NCBI GenBank assembly: GCA_021904315.1
Contig: CM038911.1
Coordinates: forward strand, 16,961,390-17,025,389
From: Sphagnum magellanicum
Lineage: Eukaryota > Streptophyta > Sphagnopsida > Sphagnales > Sphagnaceae
Direction of reading: 5' to 3'
Length of the DNA: 64,000 bases
Shown: one piece after another, positions 1-11,000 of the stretch
Layout of the letters: each line of letters opens with the position of its first letter
How positions within the stretch are numbered: the first letter of the stretch is position 1
Notes under the pieces: model-generated
What the model saw: the letters and a program-made list of their open reading frames with translations, nothing else
What the model was told of the DNA's origin: nothing
The model's database searches: none
Translations under genes and position numbers: made by a program

Positions 1-235
1 AGAATGGAAATCAATACAAATTTTTTCATTTTCTAATTTTTGAATCTAGCCAATCGGTCCCTATTTTTGGACTTTAAAAGTCCATTACTATTAGTGGATG
101 AATGTTTTTTTTTTAAAAACTACATGGATGTGTTAATAATGAAGTTGTTAGTCTAAATTCAATTGCTAATTATTATGTATATATATATATTAAATACCAT
201 ACACATTTGAACAAAAGGTGCCCAAGAAAAAAATG

Positions 236-1090
236 TCACATTGTCACAAAAATGAGCCATTCAACCTTGCATCTTCCCCAAAACCTCTTGAAATAAAATG
301 ACTTTAAACTTACAAACCTATAGGAAACAAAGAATATATTAATAATTGTAAAAGAGAACTTCAAATTATGAAAAATATAAGACAAATTGAAAGTGAAGTT
401 TAATTTACCTAAAATTAACCTTGTTTTTACTAGTGTATTTAAGTTTTTGGGGCAAACTCCAACATCCATACATGCCTTGTTCCATTTTGGTCTGCCCTTA
501 CTAGAGTTTTTCAACCAAATAATGCATTTTGAATGTTGGATTGCACATTATTTATTGACATGAATTTCATATCTTTGCAAATTTTCTCCTTAACAATCCC
601 ATATTGGCATGCCTTGGAAAAAAAATGTCCAAATTAACTTCCACTGAAACTTTCCTCCCACCCTAAAATATCATAGTTCACAACAAACCTTAGTGCTAAA
701 GTCATTGCATTCAAATTAGCCCCCTCATCTTTAACAAATGCAATGATTTTCTCCCTAAAGCCAAAGGAATCCAAAAGATTATTCAAGTTTATAGCTAGAG
801 CTTGCCATGTGGTTTCAATAGCTTCAAATAACCTAATAGTCACTTGCCATGTGGTTTTAGTAGTTTCAAATAACCTAATAGGTCTTGCAAAAATTATTTT
901 TGTTGCACATCATCCTTCTTAAAATGATCTTTAGCAAAAAAAACTAAGAGATTTCATTAGCAAACCCATTAGGTCTTTTTTTTTATGGTTGTCTCTTGAA
1001 ACCACTCCTCACATAATTGTTTATTTCATTATAAGGAATCCTATCCATTCCAACCCATGCGTTTGTAACTTTTGTCCAAATCAACCATTT
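236..1090 (-). mobile_element. hAT-family transposase relic, central and C-terminal part
   Basis: Read on the minus strand, this stretch gives peptide pieces I recognise from plant BED-finger hAT transposases. In order from high to low coordinate they are a KKRPNGFANEIS-like piece with FKKDDVQQ, then IETTWQALAINLNNLLD, then AFVKDEGANLNAMT, then FSKACQYG, then KGRPKWNKACMDVG with LNTLVKTR. The longest open pieces are 634-843 and 236-514, and the frame changes between them. The part normally lying between DDVQQK and the IETT block is missing, so an internal deletion of the core is inferred. No terminal inverted repeats were found. The relic is dead. The N-terminal half lies at 3095-3500. Confidence 0.72.
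801..884. repeat. 42-bp tandem duplication
   Basis: Two adjacent 42-bp units (801-842 and 843-884) differ at only a few bases. They fall inside the hAT relic and duplicate the piece coding for the LFEAIETTWQA-like segment, so the duplication arose within the element and probably after it stopped coding. Confidence 0.85.
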
Positions 1091-1156
1091 TTGCGATTTC
1101 AGATACAATTGTCCTTTATGGCATTTGGTAAAAATGACTGGTAGTTGCATAAACAA

Positions 1157-3090
1157 CTACAAAATGGCTTGTAGTTGCATATGCAACTTATACTTATGAC
1201 TTATGTCAATTTGGATGAAAATGAAAATGAAAAATACAATTATATCATCCATTTTTAATGGCATCCCAAAATAGATGAAAATGTAGTTGTTTTTGTGACT
1301 TGGAAGGCGGTTCAAGGGCCATTGGATACCATGCGGCATTTTTTCAACTTGATTTGTGACTATAGATTTTTGTTGCAAATGCACATGTAGTCAAATGTGA
1401 AAAAAAAAAGTTGGTCAATGAAATTACTAGATTTAGTAGTCTAATTGTTTTCCTTTAACTTTTTTCAATGAATTAACCATTAAATGTGTAATAGGGTTTG
1501 GTGGGTTTGTGAGAATTTCAAAGGACCCATGGCAATTAATGGTAAAAATAAGGTTAAATAGTAGGTATTTGATCATATTGTTGATATGTGATAATGCTTT
1601 TGTGTTAATTATTTAATTAATTAGGCTATGTAATTAATGTATTAAATAGGCAATAAGTAGGATAGGTAGTAAGTAGCAAGTAGGTCATATGTATGTGGGT
1701 TAAGTAATAAGTATTTTATCATGTTGATAAATGTGATATTTTTTGAATAATTACTATATTAGGTAGGCAATGTAATTTATTTATTGAATATGTTAGGTAC
1801 TAGGATATGGCCCATTTCATATCAGACATTTAAATTACATTTTTTGGGTACAATTATGATCTATTATAAGTAAAATTGCATAATATAATATTTTAAATCA
1901 AATAGATGTTTGAGATGTGAAAAAAACAAAAAAATTACATAAATTTTTTATCATAATTTTAAGTAAAACTTAAGATATTATATGTGTAAACATAATAAGA
2001 TTTATAGTTCCATGAAATTAATTAATTATATGGCATTAATCAATATATAGAAATTAAAATTGATTATTTAGATTAATCTTTTATATCACAAATATAGTTA
2101 ATAAGATAAAATTTATTATATTTCTATTATAATTTATTTATGATTCATTTATAAATATTATATGTGAATAAATTATATATCAGGAAAATTTAATTAAATT
2201 TTATTGGTAAAATTATGATATATCAAAAAAAAATTGTATAATATAATTTTTAGAATCAAATGAAGGTTTAAGACATGAAATTTATATATCTATTTGTTAT
2301 TATATTATCCATTTATAAATCATGTGATTGAATTTTTTTTTCCCCTGGAATGGTCTTTGAAATTTATTGCATAACAAAATTCAAATATTTTTCTTTTCAA
2401 ATCAATTTATACTTTTAAGAGGAAAAAATATTTTTGTGTACATTATTTGAAAAAAATTAAGTTTAAACTTTAATCTTGTCATTTGGACAAAATTGTAATA
2501 AAATATCAAAGTTCAAAAATGATATTTTGTGTAATGTTTGAAATCAAATAAGTTAAATAAAATGCACATTGCTTCTTTTCCAGAACATGTGGGGTGGTTT
2601 CGTGGTAAAGGAGTTGATTTCCATCCTTTGGGTTCAAGGAGCAATCCTCATGAATGGCATATGTTGTGGTCAATGTTGGAATGTTGACCAAATATTCTCT
2701 ACCTACATAGCCAACAAAGGTTAAGTGCTTATTAGGTGACCTAAATAGGCACAATAGGGGGCCTACTTAACAACTTAAACTAGCTTTTAAAGCCTAGCCT
2801 ATGTAATGACATGTGTCAACATGGTACATGTTGAATTTAATGAAATTAACAATAATGTAAATATATATAATGTCATTATTTTATTATTTAAATAATAAAT
2901 ATTTAAACAAATATAAATAATGCAACTACATTTTTGAGTCATAAAATTAATCACAAAATGACAATGCCATGTAAGCTAATTTGGATGGATGAAAAATTCA
3001 TGAAAATTGCATCCTTATTCAATTGCCTTGGCAATTTGGTGCCACATATTGTTTTTTGCAACTAAAATTTTATGCGACCTGTCCAAGGTG
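1157..3090. other. AT-rich insert between the two hAT halves
   Basis: About 1.9 kb separates the two parts of the hAT relic. It holds a stretch rich in TAGGTA/AAGTAGG motifs (about 1550-1800), very AT-rich DNA (1830-2480) and a SINE-like unit at 2586. I see no coding signal. It is best explained as later insertions that split the transposon, though exact borders are not visible. Confidence 0.4.
2586..2745 (+). mobile_element. tRNA-derived SINE candidate
   Basis: A possible pol III A box (GGTTTCGTGGTAAAGGAG) is followed about 35 bases later by a B-box-like GGGTTCAAGGA. This is the usual head of a tRNA-derived SINE. The downstream body is unremarkable and no clear poly(A) or target-site duplication was seen, so the 3' border is a guess. 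The minus-strand ORF here is probably accidental. Confidence 0.4.
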
Positions 3091-3094
3091 ACTA

Positions 3095-3500
3095 GGCACT
3101 ATAGCAAGTCACATGTGGTAATTGCCACTAAAATGAGTCATATATCTAATCGTATATTTGCAAATTCCTTGTAATGCTTCTTCCTTGAATTTCTTTACAA
3201 ATAATGTATGTTTTACATCCACATGTTTTTTAAAGGTAGTTATTCCATAAGTTTAAAAATATGAACTCCTTTTCTGAATTTGGTTTTTATAGTAAGAGGG
3301 ACATACTCATTGTGACAAATCATGTAGCACATCACTTGAGGTACCTTGCCATGTATTTGTGTATTGTCATTGACAACATAAAAGGCCCAACATAGTGCAT
3401 TTTTGCCATGAGATTTCCAAAATCTTTAAGCATGCAAAACCTAAAGTCTTTGATTCACATTCTTCTAATCATTTTCTAGAATTGTGCTCATTTGGGTTTG
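3095..3500 (-). mobile_element. hAT transposase relic, N-terminal BED-finger part
   Basis: The minus strand translates in pieces to CWAFYVVNDNTQIHGKVPQV, MCYMICHNEYVPL, IKTKFRKG, ITTFKKHVDVKH and TLFVKKFKEEAL. This matches the N-terminal BED zinc-finger region of hAT-like proteins, including the closing H-x4-H (HVDVKH). Several frame changes and stops interrupt it. It lies upstream, in the transposon's own reading direction, of the piece at 236-1090, so the two are inferred to be one element separated by later insertions. Confidence 0.62.
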
Positions 3501-4189
3501 CAAGTTCTCATTTCCTTGTGATGTTTCAGGGAAAGGTTCTTCTTCCATAGAAACATCATTTTGGAATATTTCACAAAACTTTATTTCAATTTTCATAACA
3601 TTTTCATTCTAATTGGATTGGGCCATTATAATAGAAAATAATTGGCTAAAAAAAGGTACAATTATGAAACTTGAAAAGTTGGTAAGGAAGAGGAATTAGG
3701 GTATAGGGTTGAGAATCATTTACAATAATTTACAAATAAGAAAGTTCACTTCTAAATATAGTTGAAATGAAAAATGTATAATAAGTAGTTTTTTCAAAAA
3801 AATAATGTTTCTGCACCATTTAGCCACAAAAATGTTTTTTTAGGTTTTAGGGTTAGATTTTAATGGACAATATTAGAACAACTTAACCCTAACCCTAAAA
3901 AATAAATAAAGAAAAAAAACACAAGGGTGTAGAGAGGATTAGATGCTTGAGGAATTTGTCAATCAAAAGATATAAACAAATTAAAGAAAATAAAAGTTAA
4001 TTTCAAGTTTACTTCAAAAAGAGCTTGGAAGCATGACCTCCACCTTGAATCGGCTTTGGAATCTTGAAATTGCGAAAAAAAGGAGGGGAAAAATATTAAC
4101 TTATAGAAACAATGCATATAATGCAAGTTAAAATTCAAGCAAAAGCTAGAAGTGAAAGATAAAACCAAGAAATGAGAGTCGAAAACAAG

Positions 4190-4870
4190 AGCTAGAACAT
4201 AAAACTACCTTGAGTTGAAGCAACAACTAGTGAGATGCGAGAGCCATGTAAGCTAGAATGTAAGCAAAAGCTAGAAGTGAGAAATGAAAAACAGAAACAA
4301 GATATGAGAGCCATGCAAGTTAGAATGTAAGCAAAAGCCAAAAGTGAGAAGCAAGAAATAAAAGCAAGATGCGAAAGCCATGCAAGCAAGAGCTAGAAGT
4401 AAGAAGTGAGAAGTGAGAGACAAAAATGCGGAAAGCAAAAGTGAAAGATAAAAGTGCAAGAGATAAAACCAAAAAGAGAAAAACAGAAGCAAAAACAAGA
4501 GACAAACGCGAAAAGCAAGAGAAAAATGTGAAAAACAAGAGACAAAAGCGAGAAATGATAGACAAAAGCAAGAGATAGATGTGAGAAATGAAAGACAAAT
4601 GCAAAGTGAAAGATAGACATGAGAAGCGAAAGGTAGATGCAAGAAGCGAGAGACAAAAATGAGAAATAGAAGTGAAAAGTGAAAGACAAAAATGATAAGT
4701 AGAAGCAAAAGTCAGAAACAAAAAGTGAAAAATAGAAACGAAAACCAAAAGTAAGAAGTAAAAGATAGAATTGAAAGTTAGAAGCAAGAAGCAAAAGCAA
4801 AACAAAAGCTAGAAGTGAAAAGCGAAAGTTAAGCAAGAGCGAGAAACGAAAGTTCAACAAGAGTCATAAA
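4190..4870. repeat. Purine-rich degenerate repeat tract
   Basis: Almost pure A/G on the plus strand, built from variants of short words such as gaagcaagag, aagtgagaaa and agataaaag. The unit is not fixed. All three minus-strand frames stay open for 65-160 codons, which is a base-composition effect and not coding. The tract could form triplex or other non-B DNA (inference). Confidence 0.75.
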
Positions 4871-4888
4871 CGAGGAGCAAGAGATAAA

Positions 4889-4980
4889 AGTTAAATGGCT
4901 AGCCCTAAACCTTAAACCTAAAACAACTGACCCTAAAACCTAAACTTAAAAGGGCTAACCCTAAACCCTAAACTTGTATT
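4889..4980. repeat. Interstitial telomere-like CCCTAAA motifs
   Basis: Several imperfect CCCTAAA words (agccctaaacc, gaccctaaaacc, taaccctaaaccctaaac) sit next to the purine tract. CCCTAAA is the common plant telomere repeat. Similar short clusters occur at 3884-3899, 27178-27195 and 31988-32005. There are too few copies to call a telomere fusion. Confidence 0.5.
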
Positions 4981-4995
4981 TATAACTTATAACGC

Positions 4996-5191
4996 TAAAG
5001 CTGAAAATTGAGAAGGGTATTGGGAGATACCCCTCCCAATTTTCAATTTTTGAAAACTTTAAAGGTTTTTAGGGGGGGTGGTTTTCATTAAGATGAAAAT
5101 TGTCAATCAATTTTTTAATTCAATTTTCATTCGATCTAAGAACCGACAGTTTTCAGCTTTAAAATTGGCCTAAAAACCTTAATGGTTTTCA
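4996..5191. repeat. Nested foldback (MITE-like)
   Basis: A 23-bp inverted repeat (5051-5073 against 5169-5191, three mismatches) encloses a second inverted pair, atgaaaattg and caattttcat (about 5093-5130). Further out, aaagctgaaaa near 4997 pairs with ttttcagcttt near 5150. The segment could fold into a branched stem-loop. No transposase or target-site duplication was identified. Confidence 0.45.
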
Positions 5192-5199
5192 GGCTACCT

Positions 5200-6600
5200 T
5201 TATGAATCGTTCAACATTAGTTAAATCCTTAAAATTGAAGGGCCCCCAAATTGTTTAATTGTTAAAGTTTGGTAGTTTTTTCTAACTTGTGATTTAATTA
5301 AGGCCATCAATTCCACATTGGTATTTATGGATTATTGTATTTGACCATTATTTTTAATAAAAAGTATTCATAAAGTTAGCCAAATTAACGACCAACGTGT
5401 AAGTTTCATTAAAAGTGATGATTACTCCAAGAATTTGAAATATGAGTTCACCAAAGGGGGAAAATGCATTTTGACTTAAGATCGTAGGAATTTAGGCATG
5501 CATTTTGTCAAAAAATGAATTTTTTCTCATTCTTGTGCCATGTAAGTGAACTTTGTTGTTTTTTTTAGCACTTGGGAAAATAGTGAAAGGTGATAGGTTT
5601 TTCTAGGTTTTTGCAAACAAAAGACGAGGCAAGGCGTTTGTTGGTGAAACATAATGAACTTCTTGTTTTTGTAGGTGAAGGAGTTCAAAGTTGGAAGCTT
5701 ATAACAAACTATGTGATTTTTAACATTTGGGAGATAGATAGGCAACTTGGAAGGCAAAGGGTGTAGGTAAAGGAACTAGGAATGTGGAGCTTGCAATAAC
5801 CTCCAAAATTGAAGTGATGAACATATGTCATAATCAAAAGTTATAAAGTCATCAAAAGTTGCAAAAGAGTTAAAGTCAAATCTTATTTTTGAAATTAGTG
5901 AACTAGTTCAAATTTGAAGTGCGATTGTTTTGCATAAGAGAAAATAACATTCCTTTTTGGGGATACTTGTAATTAAAGTGTGACGTTGTGAGTTTGATAC
6001 ATATGTCACTCTAAAAGAAAGAAAAATAGATATAAGAAGCTTGTTAATTGTTTCAAAGATCACAATAGATTTCTTTTGTTTGGTTTCCATGGCTTGAGGT
6101 TGTTTCTTTAATTTGTTTTCTATATTGTAGTTATGATGATGGAATGATCTTAACATGTTTTGAGTGCTTATACAAGGATGTTGAAGATAACTATTTAGTT
6201 TTTAATACTTCAAAACAATGCAAAAGACTTGAAAAATCATTAGGAAAGTTGTAGGTTGCTTGATGAACCATGTTGAAGTTGGAAACTTGACATGCTTTGT
6301 TAGTACACTTTGAAATCACTTGTTTTGCAGTTGCATTTGCAATATCATCATATTCAAGGTGTGGTCAAGTTTCTTTCATTTGTTTTAAATAGATAGAGCT
6401 TGTTTGTTGTTGCTAAGTTAATATTCATTCAAGTATTGCATTTTACCTTGTTATTATCACTTGTAAATTTTCATTTCTTATTTTGAATTAAGTAGCCTTT
6501 ATTATATAATCATTTTCATAGTTTTTTTTTCTAGAAGAAAAGGAAAGTTCTCATACATCAATTTAAATCAAGTGTCGAAAACAATTTTAAATATAACATT
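5200..6600. other. Non-coding intergenic stretch
   Basis: AT-rich sequence with only short unrecognised open frames (for example 5527-5757 and 5908-6156, minus strand). I see no conserved protein motif, RNA gene or clear repeat. Confidence 0.5.
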
Positions 6601-6606
6601 TTGAAG

Positions 6607-7100
6607 CCATTTTTCAATGGAAGTAGTTTCTTGAATGAAAGCAGTTTTTCAATGGAAGTAGTTTTTTGAATGAAAGCAGTTTTTCAATGGAAGTAGTTTT
6701 TTGAATGAAAACAGTTTTACAATGGAAGTAGTTTTTTGAATGAAAGTAGTTTTTCAATGGAAGTAGTTTTTTGAATGAAAGCAATTTTTCAATGGAAGTA
6801 GTTTTTTCAATGAAAGCAGTTTTTCAATGGAAGTAGTTTTTTCAATGAAAGCAGTTTTTCAATGGAAGTAGTTTTTCCAATGAAAGCAGTTTTTCAATGG
6901 AAGTAGTTTTTTCAATGAAAGCAAATTTTCAATGGAAGCAATTTTTTCAATGAAAGTAAATTTTTAATGGAAATAGTTTTTTCAATGAAAGCAATTTTTC
7001 AGTGTAAATAAAAATTTTCAATGAAAATAACTTTTTAATGGAAGTAGTTTTTTCAATGAAGCAATTTTTCAATGAAAGTAATTTTTCAATGCAAATAATG
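6607..7100. repeat. 35-bp tandem array built from two related half-units
   Basis: The unit is a 17-bp half tttttcaatggaagtag followed by an 18-bp half such as ttttttgaatgaaagcag. About 13-14 units are recognisable. Copies near 6640-6900 are almost identical, and similarity fades toward 7100. The two halves resemble each other, so the 35-bp unit is probably itself a dimer. Confidence 0.88.
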
Positions 7101-7345
7101 TTTTCTAATGAAAGCAGTTTTTCAGTGCAAATAATCTTTCAATGCAAATAATTTTCCAATATAATTTCTTTTCCAAAACAAGTAATTTTTCAATATAAGT
7201 AATTTTTAATGAAAATAAATTTTTAGTGCAAGAATTTTTTTAATGCAAGCTTTAATTTTTTAATGTTAACAATTTTTCAATTTGAGAAATTTTTTCATTT
7301 AAGCAATTTTCAATATAATTTTTTTTAATGCACGGAATTTTCCAA
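7100..7345. repeat. Degenerate tail of the 35-bp array
   Basis: Words such as aatttttcaatgcaaataat and ttttaatgcaagc continue the half-unit pattern with loss of the strict period, giving an older, eroded edge of the array at 6607-7100. Confidence 0.6.
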
Positions 7346-8086
7346 AAACAAAAGTAAATAATTTTGAATGAGTCATTGATTTTATCTTTTTTGAATGTGT
7401 TTATGTGGGAACCATGTTTTTCTTAATATAGATATCCATTAAATTGAAGTTCATAATAATGGAAACATCTTTATTAAATTTTTTTGATTGATCATTTGAA
7501 CATGTATTGCATTCATATGGTTTTCATTTAATTTCAACATACAAATATGAAATAGGCAATTATCTTTTTGATTCTATATATCTTATTTATTGAATAATCA
7601 TTTATTATCTTTTGAATTGAAGCAAAATAACATGGCACATTTATTTAGAAGAAATTAAAGAACCAATTCCCACAGAACAACTTTTTACAAAACATGACGT
7701 TCAATAAAATATAATAAAATGTTAATAAAAAATACTCATAATTCAATATACATTGAAATTTATAATAAAAAATCCAAGATGTTCCCATAATTCCATGTTT
7801 TTAGTTGTGAAAGGTTATGTTTTTAAAAATAACCTAAATGTTTTTCAAATGAATTGTCAAAACAACAATCTATATACTTTCAAATTCAAATAAAACCTAG
7901 TTCAACATCATACATATGTATAATTTATTTACATAATATTAATGAAAATAAACCACATTTATATCAAATACCAAAAAAAATTTCTAGAAATAAAATCATT
8001 CCATTAATCCAAAAATTAACACAATTAAATTTTTAAAAAATTTCATCATGATTTGTTTATACTCAAATTTATAAACTCCAAAGGTA

Positions 8087-11000
8087 TGGGCATATAAGAT
8101 GCATGGTAATGTTATTAATGTCCCTGCAAATGTGGATCAAATTCAATCAATACTATCACATTTACTACATGATGGTGCAACTATAGGTGTGTTTTTTAAA
8201 TGACGTCTTGAATACAAATCATTTATATGTCAGGAAATGTTCGTCCAAATAAGGTGGTGGTTGTTTTACAAGATTTAATTGAAACACCATTATGCAAAAA
8301 AATTGAATGTTACCATTCATCATTACTGGACAAGTTTTTTTTCTTAGCATATGAATTCAGAATTTGAAATTCCTACTTATAATAATGCATCATCTGATAA
8401 TTTTGATTTTGACAATGAAGAAATACATTGTACACCAACATAATCAATGATACATAATTTTTTAGATGCTCCAAAAATAATGGATAATGAAAATATTATA
8501 TATTCTATTACCCCAAGTCATAATTTTCACCCTTTAGGTTTATTTAAATATAAACATTCAGAGAAACTAAATTTTCAAACATTGTTATATGGGCAACCTC
8601 AACAATTTTCTAAAAGCTTTTCATATCAACAAATAGCTCAATGGGAATTATTTCATAAATTTGGGGATTTTTCAACAAATATTTCAAACCTTTTTTTTAA
8701 AGCTGCTAAAGTTTCCATCCAAAAAATCATAGGTTTTGGTTGGGTGCGAATATGAAAAAGAAAACTATGTGGTAAAACTTTAAAAGCTTATTTAGTACGA
8801 GATAAATCAAATTTAAGTAATATTTAAAAATCATATTTAGGTTATTATGATTTGGAAAACTTGAATAATTCATTTGATTATTTTGAAAGGTTATGGAAAA
8901 CATTATTTACAATGATTCAACAACTCACTCTTCCAACATTCTTACCAAACCCATTACAAAATGCACAACAACACTAACACACACATACATGTGAGGAAAA
9001 AAATCATGTTTGTAAATTTCATTATTCATTGTTTCCTATGAGTGAAACAAAATATTTCAATTTTTAAAAGATTTAAAAGAAAATGATGATATATCATTTC
9101 TAAAATTCTAAATTCTTTAAACCTCAATGAAAGTACATATATATTAAGTTTGAGAAGTAAATTAACAAAGCCGCACATTTTCTTTAAAAAAACATTTAAA
9201 AACATAAAAATTAATGCATTTAGTATATGTGCTGTTCATTTATGGTTTGCAAATACAAATATTCAATTTATCTTGGACTCATATGTAGTTGCAACATATT
9301 ACACGTCACATATGAAAAAATAAAAATGAATAACATCAGAACTACATTTTATCAGAAAAATGCATCACACATAATATAAATGCAAATATAAGAATTCAAA
9401 AGTTAGCTAATGTTTTTGTTAATGCCCAACAAATGGTTGTTCAACTTGCTACTTACCTTGTGTTTTCTTTACCAGTATATCATTCATTTGGAACATTTCA
9501 ACTCATAAATACTTTTTTTTTTTGAATAATGGGCTTTTATATTAAAACCATAAGTTGCATTAAATGAATTAGAACCAAATTCAACTCATATAATGTGTTG
9601 ATTGATCATAGATAAGTATATTAATTATCCTAGTCAATATGAATTTAGTTTTTTTAATAACATTTGAAAAATAAGATTTCAAAACATCGCAAACCTAAAA
9701 TGATTAGGTTTATAAATTATAATAAATATAAATATATTGAAAATTGGTTGAGAAAACAAGTTTTATTGTATTCAGGTGAAAGCACATTAAGGTGGAATAC
9801 TTTCTAGCATATGTGGAGTCCATACTAATGTTAAAATAAAAGTCCATTTTACATTATAATATAATACATTATATTGCACAAGTCATATAACAAAGTTAAA
9901 TAATTTATTTTTTACTTTTAAACTTTGTCAATTGTAGATAATTGTATCAAAAAAATTACATTTAAAAAATGAGAAGTTGAATTATTAATTCGAATGAACA
10001 AAGGACTTTATAAAAAAATCCATATTTCATTGTATATTTCAATTTATGGTTTTCAAAATCTTTCAAAATTGTTTTTTTTTGTATCAATGGCATCACACTA
10101 CTTTTTATGTCAAAAAAATCATTCAATTAAACATTCAAAACTTATTCATGAAATTCATACAATGTGATCACATCACATGAAATATTATTATTTTGAGTCC
10201 TTTTCACATATTATTCTTTTATATTTTGTTCCATGGCCCATGATTGATAATCCAACAAGTTGTGACAAGATTATGTACTTTGCATTAATGTGCTTTCACC
10301 CATTCACCATTTTGAAATTCAGAAAATTTACAACTTGGAACTAATGTAACTTGACATGATGCATATTGTCAATAATTTGATGAAATTTCTAAGATTAAAT
10401 CTATTTTCAACTACCAAATGCCATATCCAAATACCAAAAAAATAGATGATTCAATAGATTCAAAATCAAAACCATTAAGTTCAACTAACATTTGGACTAA
10501 CGATATAAATAATGAAGTAAATGATCCACGTCGTACAATTCTTATAACAAACATAATCAATATTGAACACTATGATTTATAATTTGATTTTGTCATTTAA
10601 TCACGTAATGGATCAAACCAAAAATCACAATTTTTAGAACATGAAAATTTTACAAAATCATCATATTCCATGATGATGAAGGAACTTGCATATCATAGTT
10701 TACATAAACAATTAAATGAAGAAAAAATATTAATATTTGATGATGTTATGCATAGAAACAATTGTACCTTGATACACTGATATGTTTATTTTTTACAGGG
10801 GGTGCTAAAACCGATAAATTTTTTACATTAAAACTCATAATTCAAGGATTATTACAATTATACAATAGAAACATGTCTTCTAACTTAACAAAAAAAGGCT
10901 TTACTTATGGCATCAATAGGTAAAATTGCTTTCAATATTGACGGTTTAATAATACATTAAGCATTGAACATATTTGTTTAACAATCCTTATCTAGTTTAC

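Noticed and set aside
4192-4860. Four long overlapping minus-strand ORFs (65-161 codons)
   Set aside because: They read a pyrimidine-only strand in all frames, giving Ser/Leu/Phe-rich nonsense; open because stop codons need purines.
9775-10300. Perfect 16-bp inverted repeat (ggtgaaagcacattaa) 494 bp apart, first taken as a MITE inserted in the Helitron
   Set aside because: Helitron-like peptide text appears to continue through the interval (for example KIMYFALMCFHPFT-like), so both copies sit in former coding sequence and no inserted element is needed.
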